Shown here: piece by piece, positions 32,501 through 47,500 of the stretch
Position numbering within the stretch: the stretch's first letter is position 1
Layout of the letters: each line of letters opens with the position of its first letter
NCBI GenBank assembly: GCA_911728435.2
Contig: OU452210.1
Span: forward strand, 13,578,001-13,642,000
DNA length: 64,000 nucleotides
Direction of reading: 5' to 3'
DNA from: Apoderus coryli
Taxonomy: Eukaryota; Arthropoda; Insecta; Coleoptera; Attelabidae
Notes under the pieces: generated by a model
What the model was told of the DNA's origin: nothing
What the model saw: only the letters and a program-made list of their open reading frames with translations
The model's database searches: none
Made by a program: the position numbers and the translations under genes

Positions 32501-35500
32501 ACAATTCAGAATTTATGTATCGGTATAACTGTATACTTATAAGTAAGTAGATACGTACAAATTTATTGAACATTATTAGAAACATTTTAGAAATTCTTTT
32601 AAGTAGAACAATAGAAAGAAACAATACACCTCTATAACATCTAAATATTCTTATTTTGTTGTTTTGTTATTGCAGTTCCTGAATGAATAATGTATGATGA
32701 TAGGAGGGTTTAAGCGAACAAATACAGTAGATGCAAACATTTTTCTCATACATTCACATTTCGGTAGATAATATGCAACATTATATCTACGAGGATAGCT
32801 TGAAATCTAATCATTACACTTTTTGTTTAAATAGGAACGAGAAATTGTCAAAATTTTGAGGTCAGTAGCATATCAGTCTCAAGCAAAAAAAAAAGGTGAG
32901 AATATCTTCCCTATTGCATTAACCTTTCGGTTCACTGGTTCACATTGAATCAGGCTGGCAGATATTGCCCCCGTATCGTGGCTTCCCACAGACGAATAAG
33001 GAAAAATTTACAGTAGTTTTTGACAGAAAGGGACATGTCAAATTGGCATCGGACGTAAAGTTATGTACGTGTTTAACTAGCATCTGGTTAGCTGTAACAG
33101 TTTTGTTTTTGGGACTTACTGAGCAAGAATGAACCGCTCTCTGTCTGGAACTGCGTGAGCATTACTTCAGATAGTGGCTGTCTTCAGATTCGTCATCATT
33201 TATTGCAAAACATTAACATACAAAAGAATTACACATTTTAAAGACAAAGCCTACGCACCTTCTTCTTCACTCGAGCTCAGCGTATGCTCAAAAACATTGA
33301 ATTCTGTAACTATTGCAGAACCAGATTTAATCCAATATAAACGTGAACCATTTGAATACTAGGAAAAGGTTTTTTTTTTTTTAAATGGAATGGTATATAT
33401 ATTTCACGAAAACATTTGTAGGAAAAAATGTGGTTGTGTTTTAAATTTTATAGAGAATCTGCAAAAATTCAAAAATGTGGCCATTCCATTTAAAATAACG
33501 ATGGACCCGGAAATATTACATCACTATAGAACCTGCCCTAACCCCTAAGTGTCAGAAACATACCCTTTTGTAGTTCCCGAGAACTTTGAATAGGCCACTC
33601 AGGATGAATCACCCTATATGTTACAATTCTAAATGAAATTATCGAAGCATGTTACGAATTACTTAATAAGGAACTCTTCTACAAAATGCAGTTCCTTGAT
33701 AGTTTTCTTTTCGAGGAAATGCTATCGTTTGGAGTTCGCACCGTTACATCGCAAAATACAATGAATTAGGTAACATATCGAAGCTTCTTTACAACCCCCA
33801 AATTGACACTACGTGAATCGTATCCAGAGAAATGTTTCAGAACGTCCCGGAAAAAAATCTAAAAATTACCGTAGCAAATTATAATTTATAAAAATTTATT
33901 TTTGATAGAAATAATTATGAAAATTTATCCCTGGCGTCAACAAACAAATCTCCCAAAACACCCAGAGTAATAAATAAATAGCCAATACTTTTTATAGACA
34001 AAAAACCAAAAATAATATAGTCCATCATCCAGAAATCTTATTAATTATTTTTGTGTCTTCTAAAAAAATGGTAAAAATACAAAAATAATATATGGTGTTA
34101 AAAACTCCTGTATAGTTGGTAAAACAAATTTTATTTTATAGTTATAGTACAATAAATATTTTAAACAATTTCAGTAACCCAGGTCATGTTTCCTTGTTCT
34201 GTAAAAAAGTTAAAGATATATTTTTTGTACCTGAAAACTTTGATGCTACCTCACTTATCAAAAACGGATCTACTTCGTAGAAATAAAATTACAGGGGGTT
34301 GGAAAAATATTAAATATAATCTAAAAAAAAAAGTATTCATCTACAGCCACCCCACTACTCAAAATACCTAAACAATCCGATGGCCGTTTTACGGCTTGCC
34401 ATCGTTCCACCAAGTTATGTTATTCTATGTTCGTCAGTAGTTAGCAATGAGCCGGTCTGATATGAAACATCGGTAGGTAGCTCCATGCCAAACAACCTAA
34501 AACATGTGCTCGCGTAATCCGTAATAACAAACACAACACTATTGCTTGGCATCTTCCTCGTCAATGGGGGTGTTAATAACATTGTGACAAATCGGTTATT
34601 ATTAATAATTATTATAGTTTCGTATCAAATTTAAAACAATTGTTATATTAGTATTATTATTTGTTGTTGTTCTTAAATAATTTTAAAAGTGGATATGTAC
34701 GCTTATGCTGGAGGCGGGCCGCCACATTACGCGCCGCCTCCAAGTTATTTACAACCCCATCCACCGCCACCACCACCGACACATCATGTGCAGGTACCAC
34801 CTGTTGCAATGGCACAGGAACCCAGCCCTGTTGCACATTATTCCAAAAAAAGAAGGTAAATCATCAATTATTTTTTTTATAGTAAATCCAATAAATAGTA
34901 TCGTAAGACAAATCAACCCCTTATGTGTTACATATTTTTCTGCTCGAGCAATTTTGCAGAATGGAAAGACTCACCCCATTAAACGCTTAGAAGACCCAAT
35001 TTATTTCAACTTTATTAATTAGCTTCCCTTAAAAGCCGTATTTTTTGGTTTTTAGAAATTGCAGTAAAGACGAATGTTTTTTTTTATTTTAAGTATATTT
35101 TTGTTGGAATACAACTCTCTTGTTTAATCTAATTTTAATTTATTATTATTATTGGAAAAGCCATACATCTATTTTATCGCCCGAAATTTGATAATTTAAA
35201 TTTTCTTTTAGTGAAAAAAAAAAATAAGGAAATTAAGAAAGTAAATTTAGATTTTTTTCAATATGACACCGATCTGTTTCCGGGTAATTTTGAAATGACG
35301 ACTTCAAAACAAAAGTAATTTAAAAATTACTACTTTTTTTAATTTTTCATACATTTTAAACATGTTTATGATTTTAATAAATTAAATTTCTGATAGGTAT
35401 CTTTGATAGCGCAAATTATTATTTTTCATGACTATTGAGTGGTTGTTTTGCTTTGAGCTCTAAATTTATACATAAAAATAGCGAAGAAACCAAATTTTAC

Positions 35501-38500
35501 TTTCTTAATTTTTACACAAAAACAATTCAAAATATGTAATTTCATTTGTTAGTGCCCAATTTATGTATTAATATAAACCACGTTTCGGTTTTCGGTTCCA
35601 TTTTATTTTTTGTACCATCTATCTTTTCTTAAAAATAAAAATACCTTACAGGTGTTTTCGATATTCGGAAATTCCAAATGACACCAGATGTGTTGTAGTT
35701 CTTTTTAGGGGTAACTACATAAATTTTCTCCCTGTGTTACAAAGTATTCTTCGAAAAGAAGGTAAATCTTTTGTTATTTTCTTCCATACAATTATTACTA
35801 TAGAAGTAAGACATCGTAAAAATTGAATATACCTGAAAACTACAGGTGTTTTCAATTAAAATGTTACGGAAATCCCGACATTTTTTACACACCCTATACA
35901 AATAAAATTTAACATAATTTATTGTTTGAACACCCATAATGAAAGATATTAATTTTTATGGTGTATATCATAAATAGTTAATCCCTTATTTATGAAAGAA
36001 GATTTGGTAGTAAAAGATTTTGGAATAAAGCCTAGTTGGAAATTGTCAACGTCGGCAGTCTCTTGTAAAATGATGCATTCTGGAACCCAATTTTCAGTAA
36101 GGGTGGACGAAATTCTCTCTGATTTAGTGACAGAGTGGACTAGGGTTTTTCCAGTTATTGTTGTTTTTCTTGAAATATTTATGAGGACCATCCCGGTAAA
36201 AGTTACTCCCTTTGACTGTCTTAAATAATTAACAAGATACTAGAAATTCAATAACAACTAAACAATACAAGTATTAGTATGTACTTAACATTTAATACTG
36301 CTAAATTAAGCATGTTTATCAGGTTTTAAATATTGGTATCAATTTGGAAACATACTACGTCTTCGTTTATCTGTTTTACAGGATCTCGCCGTTGTTATTT
36401 CCAATTACCACCATTGTCGATGTCTATAATGTTTGTAGTATATAATTTCTGTAACTAGCCATATTATTAGTAATAGATTCATTAATTTTCAAAATTGCTC
36501 TAACATTTGCTTATAGGGGTGTGTCTGCATACATTAATAATTGTACGAACAGTACCAGTGTGAATTTCTGTAATTTACGAGTAATCATTATTATTTTGTC
36601 TTATTTTCTCTGCATGATTCAATGCTCCACCCCCTGAAAGATCTGTTCATAATAATTAGTTCACTTCGCTATAATTCTGGTACAACACATCAGTGGCGTT
36701 ACTGGAATTTCAACAAATTTACAAGCTTTCGCATCTTGCTGAAAACAAGGGATGCTATATTTCTCATAAATGGTTTAGAGTTCATAAACTTGAAAAGGCA
36801 TTATAGCATGGACTAGTCACGATTAATTTACTCGTCTAAATCTTTGAATAAGTTTTGGCAACTGTAGCTGCTCTCAATCATTATTGTTTTGATAATAAAA
36901 ACAGGTTTAAACGGTTGTACCGGGGGTAAATAATAATTAAACATTTCAGCTTGCTCTAAAATTGTTACATTTTTATTTTATCCATTAATTCGTCTTATGG
37001 GCACATTAAAGCGGCAGTTTATAACGCACTATAAAATATATGTCCTACAATATTTCTTACAAGTACATTAAATTTTATTATTTTTCAACACGGCTGGAAT
37101 TAAAATTTAATAAAACTACCCTAATTCATATGAACATGTGCATAAGCATCGAACTTTGCGTGGATTATTATCCTCAAGGCTTGTACGATTGTATTTAAAA
37201 GATAACGGGGTAGGTTTCTGCAAAAAATGATTGGTACTAGTTTTAGGATCGTCACTAATATCAAAAATTTGTTGCTACACAATTTCAAGTTGTCGTACTG
37301 GTAATCACTGAATCTACTACGAAAGGGTGAAATAAATTGTTCATTTTGGACATGAAAATAACATTAACAAACGATAATTTCAAACAACATATTCTAGATA
37401 TTGTATTTGGATACATTCCGTAAAAATTTGTATAATAAATAAAAAACAGTAGTGTTATAGCGCCTATGGGGGTAATATAGTTCCATTTACGGTTTTCTAA
37501 TGAGACCTTTATCGTATGATCAGAGCACGTAAAGCAGATTTGGAACTGCAATAGACTAACCCCACAGCAAATAATAGATACCAGCATCAGCCCTTTCCCA
37601 ATCACAACCCTTGTATAAACAAGAATAACATACATATACTGTGACAAATAACAATGCGTTAAATATAGCATCGGATGAAAAATAACAGATTAATCGGAAA
37701 AGCATTTTTTGTTTTAAAAATTTTGAAATCTAAATTTATAGCGAATGATTATTTAGTTATAATTTGACGTCATTAAATGGAAAATGTGTTTTTACTTATT
37801 GCTGATTAAAACAGAAACCATAACACATTGGCGAATTTATATTCCACAAAAAAAAATCACATATGTAAGCCGATCTATCTTTGTTTAATTTAGTATACAG
37901 TTTTAATTTTATACAGGAAGATTCAGAATAAAATCATCAGTCTCTGTGTAACGTTTATACCCTGTTAAAGTAAATTTTGTAATTTCTTCTGTTCAATAGG
38001 AGAATAAACTTGGTGCTAAGAACCAATATTTATAGATAAATCCGCAGATTTCCCTTAAGACAGCAGAACCATTGAGTACTAAGTCATATTCTTTTGCAAA
38101 GCTAAAAAACAAATCAAGAACCTGGCTGTGTGACGTTTCTTAAAGGATTTGTCCTTTTCCGACACTGATATAGTTCCTTAGCGTACTTCCTTTCAATATT
38201 AATTGACTCATCTCGTCATAAAATCTATTGAATACAACCCTACACCACTGGTACTGTACAAAAGGACTTAAATAAAAGAAATAATACAAATAAACATAAA
38301 ACGAGGGGCTTCTGTTAAATATTGTTTATTATTGAAGGTAGTGGAGTTTTTTTTAACGGTAGATTGATATCTATTTATACCTGAGTAAGATTTTAGTCCT
38401 GATAAGAACGATTTTTTATGCACTGCGCGTAAAGATTTTATTGTTTTGTTTAACATTTCTTTCCCAAAAATATTAAACCGGGACATGTTTATTTTAACTA

Positions 38501-41500
38501 AATATGAATCTTTTTAGCAGTCTACGTTTTTTGAATTAAACTTGAACAGTTTTTTGATTAATGAACTTGAAACAGGCCCAATTTTTTTGTTCATGAAGCC
38601 GGAAATGTTTGGTTTAAATGGTGTAAAATACGTTACAATGATATTTTTTCCGTTTAAAAAATACATCAATCGAATATGTGAATAATTATGATGTAAATAT
38701 TAAATTTAGTGGGTTATTATACATAATATAAGCATAAAACTATAATAAATATATATTTTTACTAAGTACTTGGGTTTTTTACTACCAGTTGTTAATATTA
38801 TGGAAACCAGATATATACTATTTATCAATTGTTTAAACTTTTGCTTATATATTTGATTTTTAATAATATACACATTCTTAAAAATACTAATCGTAAATAT
38901 AATATTTTACGTACGTATTGTAAATAAAAATGTTGTTTATAGATACAAACATACTCTATACGAGGGTGCTTTTAAAGTATTTGTTTTGTATAGACTGTTT
39001 TAGCTAAAAAATATATTCATTCATTCATTCATTAAGATTGTTGGAAGTTTCAAAAAAGAAAAATGTGAGAATATTGATGATTTCTCGTTACAGCATTTTT
39101 ATTACGTTATTATATTGCAAATATGATCCAAGAGTAATTAAATCATATTGGTTGCTTTTTATTGTATATTTAGATTATTTAAATTTACATAAAAGTGATG
39201 CTTATAATTTTGGTTGTAACTTTAACAAACTAAAAATTAAAGTTGATTATTATTGAAAATGATATTTAAAGTGTTTTGTATTTCTTATTACTGAATAAAG
39301 CTGATTATTACTACTTCAAAGTTGCATCCAAAAACAGACATATTAATTAATTAAATATTCAATAATTCAATCAAAATAGTTTGGATAATTTATAATTAAT
39401 GTTCATTTTCTTTAGATACATTTAAAAAAACCTTAATATCTAGCGCCAAATAAAAATTAGATACTCAGTTGTTTAATTTATATAGCTGAGCTTATTTCCC
39501 TATTATTCGTTTTGTAAAAAAGCGTAAATCACTATCTAGGCCTATGTATAATATACATGGATGCGGGACGCTAATCTTCCAGCCCCTTTTGTAAGTTTTG
39601 TCTCATTTTGTAACGCCGTCAGTCCCTTACACCGGATTTACCTACTCCATTTTAGTTTATTTTGAAGAAATGATTCTATCTGCACCAAATTTAAAAATCA
39701 ATAATGTTACTAAATTTATTTCTATCAGGCGAGTATACAACGGGGGTACCTGAGTGAGTCATTACACTTCCAGTATTGCTTTGCTGATATATTCAATAAA
39801 AGTTTTCATTAAATGTACTTAATAGTAATTTTCTACTTATATATTACTATTAGGTTAGTTTAGGGAACTTGAAAATCCGAAAGGAGATCCCCAAATAATG
39901 AGCTTTAAGTATTATTATTATTTCTCATGTATTTTTGACTAGAAATTCCCGATTATCCAGAAAAAATTGACTTTACATTTGACAGATTTGTATTGTAAGT
40001 TGTAAGTCGCACGTTAGATACAATTTTCACAGGAAGAAACTACGTATATGGTCTTTAGTAATGATATGTTGGTGCAGGCGGTCTTTTTCTTTATCAGGAA
40101 CGGCAGAGGGTAAATCCCTGTGTTGTTTTTACAGGATTTATTGTGTCTGCCGGGTTCCTGTTAAACTATTTCCGAATTTGGTAATGGTCGTGTTATTTCA
40201 ATGTGTTGTTTTAAAGGTTACTCTCGTATTTTAAAACTATTTCAAATTTCAAGAGTTGTTATGAGTTTTAACTTGGTTCATTTTTTTTTCGTTAACTAAT
40301 TAGGCTTTTATTTTCATCCTTGATAGGATTTTATTGTTATATTGGTTCAGTTTATATATAAAGAAATAATCTGTCGTAATACAAGTTCAGAGATTGAGTT
40401 CGTTATTTCAGAAATATAATAAAGTTGTATTGAAAGATTTTTCAGATGGTAATGTGGTTCAGGCAACTTTTAGAATTGTACTGTGTTAATACAATTGAAA
40501 AGTTACACTTATAAATGATGTTTGTTTTATTCTTTTGTATGTAACATGATATTTTTTATCGAGGTACTACTATACCAAGTTAAAATTTATTACAGAAATG
40601 TTGTCGCTACACACAAGATCACATTGTAGTCATAACATTCTTTATTACCATTATAAATTTAAAAGAATCAGAAGTCTCATTTTAAATGACGTGCTACTAA
40701 ATTCTCTTTTACGTTCATTTTCATTATGATTTTATTTAATAGTCTTTTTTGATTATAAATCAACATGAAAGAAGGTACATCCATTCATTGTATGTTACTT
40801 ACGTATTACATACGTTTCTTTGAGGGGTCATAATCTTTATAACTTTTAACTGTGAAATGACCACTCTAATAAATGTTGAAAAGATAATTACATACTCTTA
40901 TTTGGCAAGCTTAATGTAAATACATTCTAATAGTACATGAAGCTTACCTTTAAATATTGTTTTATTTTGAACAAGTATAATTAGTGTCCAGGGCACTATC
41001 GCTGTAGGATGGATTGCTTTTTTGCTCCACAGAGTTCTATGGTATTTATCGATGACTTCAAAACAGCAATCGTGATTTGATTATAAGTTAATAAGTTACT
41101 TAAGGACTACATCTCAACTATATAGCAACTTGCGCTTTGTGTACTGGTGCTTTGTCTGTCATGCAAAAGCAGCACTCCTTTTGTCAATTTTTCCGGACTC
41201 TTCTCCACAGCACGTCTTAAACGGATTCCTTCCGTATCCCAAAGTGGTGGCCTACATGCCTAGATGCTACTACATGAAACCTTTTTCCTCGGAGGCCTCC
41301 ATTTGAACTTGAGGTTTCGGACTAAAAAGTTAGTTCGTTTAAAAGTAGCTGTGGTAGAAATCAGCTATATTAAATTAGGAATATTTGGACGTTTGCTATG
41401 TTCTTCAAACATTAGTTATGAACTGTTCCAGTTTAACAGTATCTCGTAAAGTTCAGAAAAAATTTGACAGGATGATCAGCGAGACGTTGGCTAGTTTATT

Positions 41501-44500
41501 TGCCTGTGTGGCTGAAGCCAATCCTGTATTTAAATGTTTAATTCTATTAATGCAGGTTGTAATTGATATAAAATTAAAATAAACCTTCGTTGCGGCAGTC
41601 TTTTTAACAAGTTTTTCTATTTACATAATTTACGAACTACGTATTGTTGTATAATAACAGATAAATTAGGAATACTTTTTATAATGTAGTATTATTATTT
41701 CTTCAGATAAATATTGATGCTTTTTCTTCAGAATAGATTATAATGTTGATCATAATTATAATAGTAGTAATGATTAAGAAGTTTAATAAAAATTAATAAA
41801 AACAATGATCTTAACATTATAAGTAGGTAATATATTTTATGAATTACTCTATGAAGAATATGGGTGAGGCTTATTTAACACGTTTTGGACGGATAATGGA
41901 TTTATTTTTGCTAATTGATAAAACAACAAGTAACTAATTCCATTTTAACTTAATGGTTGATCTTCTAGATCCGTTTATAAAGCCCTGTTAAATTTTTTCT
42001 CAATTATTGATTGTTTAAATAATATTTTAAACATTATTGACAAACGGGAAATGGAAATTATAAAACAGCTAATTATTAAACAACTTGTATCTCTCTAAAT
42101 GTAAAGTGTTTGTTTAGATGTAATTGAAACAATTATTTTAAGTAGTTCTTTGAACAGTAATAGTACCTATCATTATTTTAACATATTTACGGAAAAGTAA
42201 TGATAATTTGATTTAAAAAACAAAAAAAAATGTTAGCATGTAACTGCTAAAGATGATACCGTGGTATTTCGAAATTGTTCATTATATGCTTGTTATGAGA
42301 ATAATAATAATAATTGACATACCATTAATTGTATGGTAGGTTTCTTACATTTTTGTTCATTATGTATATTTAAACGTAATTAGAAATATAACAATAATTA
42401 TAATCCCTTTAAATTTACATTTTCTTCCCCATAAAATTATTAGAAGTAGAGATTTTGCAAAATACAAGCGACAAAAACGGATAGAAATAAAGACATTAAA
42501 CTTCTGTGATAATAATAATAATAATAATATTCTTTATTGTCTAACAGGTTACAGACCCAATTACAAGACAATATAACTAAATAATTAAGCTACTATAATA
42601 ATAAACTAATTCATAATTCTACAAAACAAAATACGCACACACATCAGATGGCCAGATTTTGCAGGAACCGAGACAATTGAGCGCAGAAAGATCTTACAGG
42701 CTCATTGAAATAGTTAATTTCTTGACTAAATCCTTCTATGTTACATGTTTGGCATGCTCGAAGTAGGGGCGCTTTGGATTCATAATTAGTACGAAAAACA
42801 GGAACGTGAAATAGTCTGCTACTCCTCGCAGAGGGGCGCGGTATGTTAAAATTTAACGATCGGAGTAGATCTGAACAGTCCACCAAGCTATTTATAATCT
42901 TAAACAGAAAGAGTTGTCCGGCATACACTCTGCGAGCAGCCAGCGAAACCATTTGAAAGCGATCGAGCAGTGCTCCATGATCGAATCCTCTACATGGGAA
43001 TCTACCGTCAATTTTAAACGCTAAATATTTAAGGAATTTGCGCTGTATGTATTCAATGTGTCCCGCATGAGATTGGTAAATGGGAGACCATATTATAGAT
43101 GCGTACTCAAGCTTAGATCTTACCAGAGCACAATACAAATTGGTTACACATTCAATATCACTAAAATCTTTGGTAACACGAAACGCGTAGTGCATCTCGG
43201 GTAATACTTTGAATATGATAATTAAATGACAATTCAGTGTCGACGTAAACTCCAAGATCCCTGACAACATCACAAGACTCAAGCGCAGTGTCACTCAGCT
43301 GATAACGATATTCAACAGTTTGCGATTTCGAAAATATGACAAACTTACATTTATTAATATTTAAAGGCAATTTATTATAGTTACACCAATCTTCAAACTT
43401 AGATAAGTCGCGCTGCAACAATACGCAATCCGAAGTGTCTCGAATAACACGATACAACTTCAGATCGTCTGCAAACATCAAATGGTTGCTTGTAAGTTCC
43501 TGGGATATGTCATTAATGAAAATTCCGCTGATGGGTGTGAAAGTGTCCGATTTATGACCATTGTATTCGACATAGTGTTGTCGATCAGACAAGTAGGAGG
43601 CAAAAAACGTTAAAAGATCCTCATGAAAACCCAACCTCGACATTTTCCGTAGGACAAGCGGATGATCCAGCTTATCGAAAGCCTTCGAAAAATCTGTATA
43701 AATCGCATCGATCCGCAGACCCTCCCCGAGGGTACGAAATACATCCTCTAGAAAACAGGTTAGGTTGGTACTGTAGAGCGGCCTGGGAAAAAACCGTGCT
43801 GATGTGGATCAATCTGATGCTTAATTTGAGTAAATATTTTTCGGTGTAATGCCGCTTCAAAAACCTTCGAGAAGTTGGGCAGGAGCGAGACGGGTCTATA
43901 ATTTTCAACATGATCATTCTCAGCAGATTTATGGATTGGGCAGATGCGGGAAATTTTCCAAGTTTTTGGGAATATATTGGATCTCAGAGACCTATTAAAC
44001 AGAGTCTGCAGTGGAACGGCGAAAACAGACGCACAATCTCGTAAAATGAAAGCCGGTCCCGAAGTCATTTTGGGCTTTAACTGTTTGAGCGACATGAAAG
44101 CGTTTACTATGCCTTGGGGTGTTGAGTATTCGGCACCATCCGTACCATACATGACACCCGGGATTCTGGATTTGCGCTTCTTATTCTGTACATAGCTCCA
44201 GAGCCTCTTTGGATCTGTTTTCAATGAATTTTGAACTTCCACCAAGTAATTGTTATATGCAGCAGTTATCTTATGTTTGATTCTGACTCTTAAATCCCTA
44301 AAGATGTTAAAACTGTTCAAACACTGCGTAGATTTCCATCTTTTCAGATGTTTTGACTTTTCCCGTATATCGCAGATTAAGTCCCATGTGTACCAACATG
44401 GATATTTGTATTTTTTAGAGTGAGTTTTAGTTGGAACACACATACTAAATATGCCATCAAGGATCCTGTAGAACGCCGACACGGCATCATTCACATCACC

Positions 44501-47500
44501 GATGCCATTAATAGAGGACCAATCCTGAAGCAACAGTTGCTGATATAACAGGGGGTAGTTTGCCTTTCTAAAGTTGTACATTTTATTGTTGGTGTTGACC
44601 GGAAAATTTCTATGTGACTCAACTTTGGCCCAAAAAGAAATATGCAGTGCAGGATGATGCGAATCCTCATCCACTAATGGCGGCGAACAGGGTGCGACGT
44701 TACACTTAAAATTGGACAGAACAAGGTCAAGTATATGATCACTCTGATTACAAGTTGTATTATATTGGTCCAATTCAAACACAGACATGAAATTCTGCAC
44801 GGCCCTCCGCTGAGAAACACAAGTACCTAATAGATCTTCTTCGAAATGGACATTGAAGTCTCCGATAATCATCAGTTGTGCACCGTACAAGTACGTTAGT
44901 TGCTCAAAGAATTCGAAAAATCCAAAATAAAGGCATAAGTACGAAGATATTCCTTCTAATTTCCTTAGTCTTGTCTTCCTGTTAGATATATTTTTTATGG
45001 TTCATTTGCCTAGAGGTTAAAATAAATTTGTGGGGCCCACACTGTGTATAATAACAGTACCTATTAACTTAACGCAACAATAGCTTAAGTTAGTTTATAT
45101 ATCGTGTATACCTATACTTATTCTAACCGACATAGTTTTGTAGAAAGTACGGCTGTTAAAACGAATTATACCATCGAATAGTCATAAGTTTAAATCTAGT
45201 CCTCCTATTTTATTTTTTTTCCAACTACATCTTGATCCAGTTTGCAATGTTCTCACGCCCACGCGAGCTTTGTGCACCATAACTTATACTTTTATTTATG
45301 TGGAGAGAGGCCATTATCTCTATCTGTATCTTTAAAATCACTTTGAACTTTATTATTATTGTATCGAGACGTTAAATTTATTATTATTAAACCGTCTGAT
45401 AATCATCGAACGTTGTGCTATAGTTTCCTATTAAACATCGCCCAATGTTAAAACATTTTAACAGTTAATTATTTTCCATTGTTAATAGTTTTTGATATAT
45501 TTGTATTACTTACATTCAAGATCTGTTTGTTTTATACCATGATTTTATAACAATTTTTTTTTAAATATATTACTCTATTAATACGAGGCATGTTTTTTAA
45601 GTAAGTACCGTTTTGGAATTAAAAAAAGACGTGCAAAGATATCGCAATAATTTTATTTTTACATGAAAGCCTGTACCTTAATCTACTTTTCTACATAATT
45701 TCCGTGAATATTGAGGCACTTGTCATAACGTGGCACCAGTTTTTGAATACCCTCCTCATAAAATTCTGCCGCCTGACTTGTTAACCACTGTATCACAAAT
45801 GTTTTGACTTCGTTATCGTCTTGACGACGCTGACCACCCAGGTGTGTCTTCAAGTGCAGGAACAAATGGTAGTCGCTGGGCGCCAGATCAGGGCTGTATG
45901 GAGGATGATCTTGAGTTTCCCATTTAAAAGATTTGATGAGATCTTTGGTCCGATTAGCCACATGTGACGGGCATTGTCATGCAGCAAAACGATACCCTTA
46001 CTCAACTTGCCACGTCTTTTGTTCTGGATTGCACGACGCAGATTGTTCAATGTCTCACAATAAGACGCTGCATTGATTGTCTCATTACTAGCAATACTCC
46101 TTTTCTGTCCCAAAAAACTGTGCACATGATTTTCTGAGCAGAAATTGTTTGCTTAAACTTCACTCTTTTGGGTGATGATGAATGTCGCCATTCCATGGAT
46201 TGTTGTTTCGATTCTGGTGTGACGTAGGCCACCCATGTTTCGTCACCAGTAACAATTTGGTCTAAAAAATCTTCACCTTCATTGTGGTACCGCTCAAGGA
46301 AACTCAATGCACTGCCTAAACGTTGGATTTTGTGATAACGAAGTCAAAACATTTGTGATACAGTGGTTAACAAGTCAGGCGGCAGAATTTTATGAGGAGG
46401 GTATTCAAAAACTGGTGCCACGTTATGACAAGTGCCTCAATATTCACGGAAATTATGTAGAAAAGTAGATTAAGGTACAGGCTTTCATGTAAAAATGCGA
46501 TTTTATCACTAATTATTTGATCATTTAAAGGCTAATGCCCAGTTGTGGCGAGCGGAATAACGACCTTTTCTTGATTTTTTTCAGCAGAATAGAATTTTTA
46601 TTAGAAGTTAATTTCTTTGTTAAGGAATATTTAATAATAACGAAAATACAGCGGTCTTTCGGGAACGCATTTTTTGACTGTATGATAACTCGAGAACGAC
46701 TTGTCTGAAATTAGAATTCCGAAAAAAAATTGTTACTTAGTATCTTGTATTTCCTAGGGCCTGAATGAAGGATTTTTGATTTTGATGAAAAAGAAATTTT
46801 GTAGGGACAAAAAACCGATATTTTTCAGCTTGAAAAGTGATTTTTTGTTAAATTTTGGCTATGGGACTTTTAGAGGTTTTAAATATTTTATTTGAAATTT
46901 ATTGGTATTTTATTTTTATTTTTCAAATATATCTAAAAACACTCTTGAACAAGAAGAAACTCGCGAAATTGGGAAACTTTATTGCAAATTAATCTCTCAT
47001 TAGAGTTTTCTCGTATTTACATTTGTCGACTAATGTTGTAATTCAAAAATAAAAAAAAGGAGTTGCGCGTCTCAAAGTGTTTTACTGGCCATTCTGCTTG
47101 CAGATCTAGCTTTATAGTCACAAAGTAACAACAACAAGTTGTGTATTTGTTTGTTAAAAAGTATTTTAGCAAATACTTGGACAGCTCTGCGAGAATATAC
47201 ACAAAATTCGATTTGAGGTGAATGAAATAAGTTCGGAATAAAAATCTGAAACATATAGTACTATGTATATATAATAAAAATAATATTATACATCCCAATG
47301 CAACTGGTATTTTTTATTCTGGATATAAAATAACAATAAATATAACCAGAAAATTATTCTTTTGTTCGTCCTGGACAATTATTTATAACGATTTTTTTTT
47401 GTACATAGATGTTGTTTGCCACAAATGAATTTCACTTTCTTTTGTCTTTAGCTACAAAACAATAGGACATAAAGTAAGAGGCATATTGTACATCTTGCTT

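Noticed and set aside
34705..35022. 105-codon frame overlapping the alternative tango exon
   Set aside because: It starts in a different frame inside the MYAYAGGG exon and runs into intron sequence. The phase-matched frame starting at 34695 explains the GC-rich codons better.
35949..36228. Two facing open frames of about 80 codons
   Set aside because: They overlap on opposite strands, match no family I know, and have no splice or promoter support. An old repeat is more likely.
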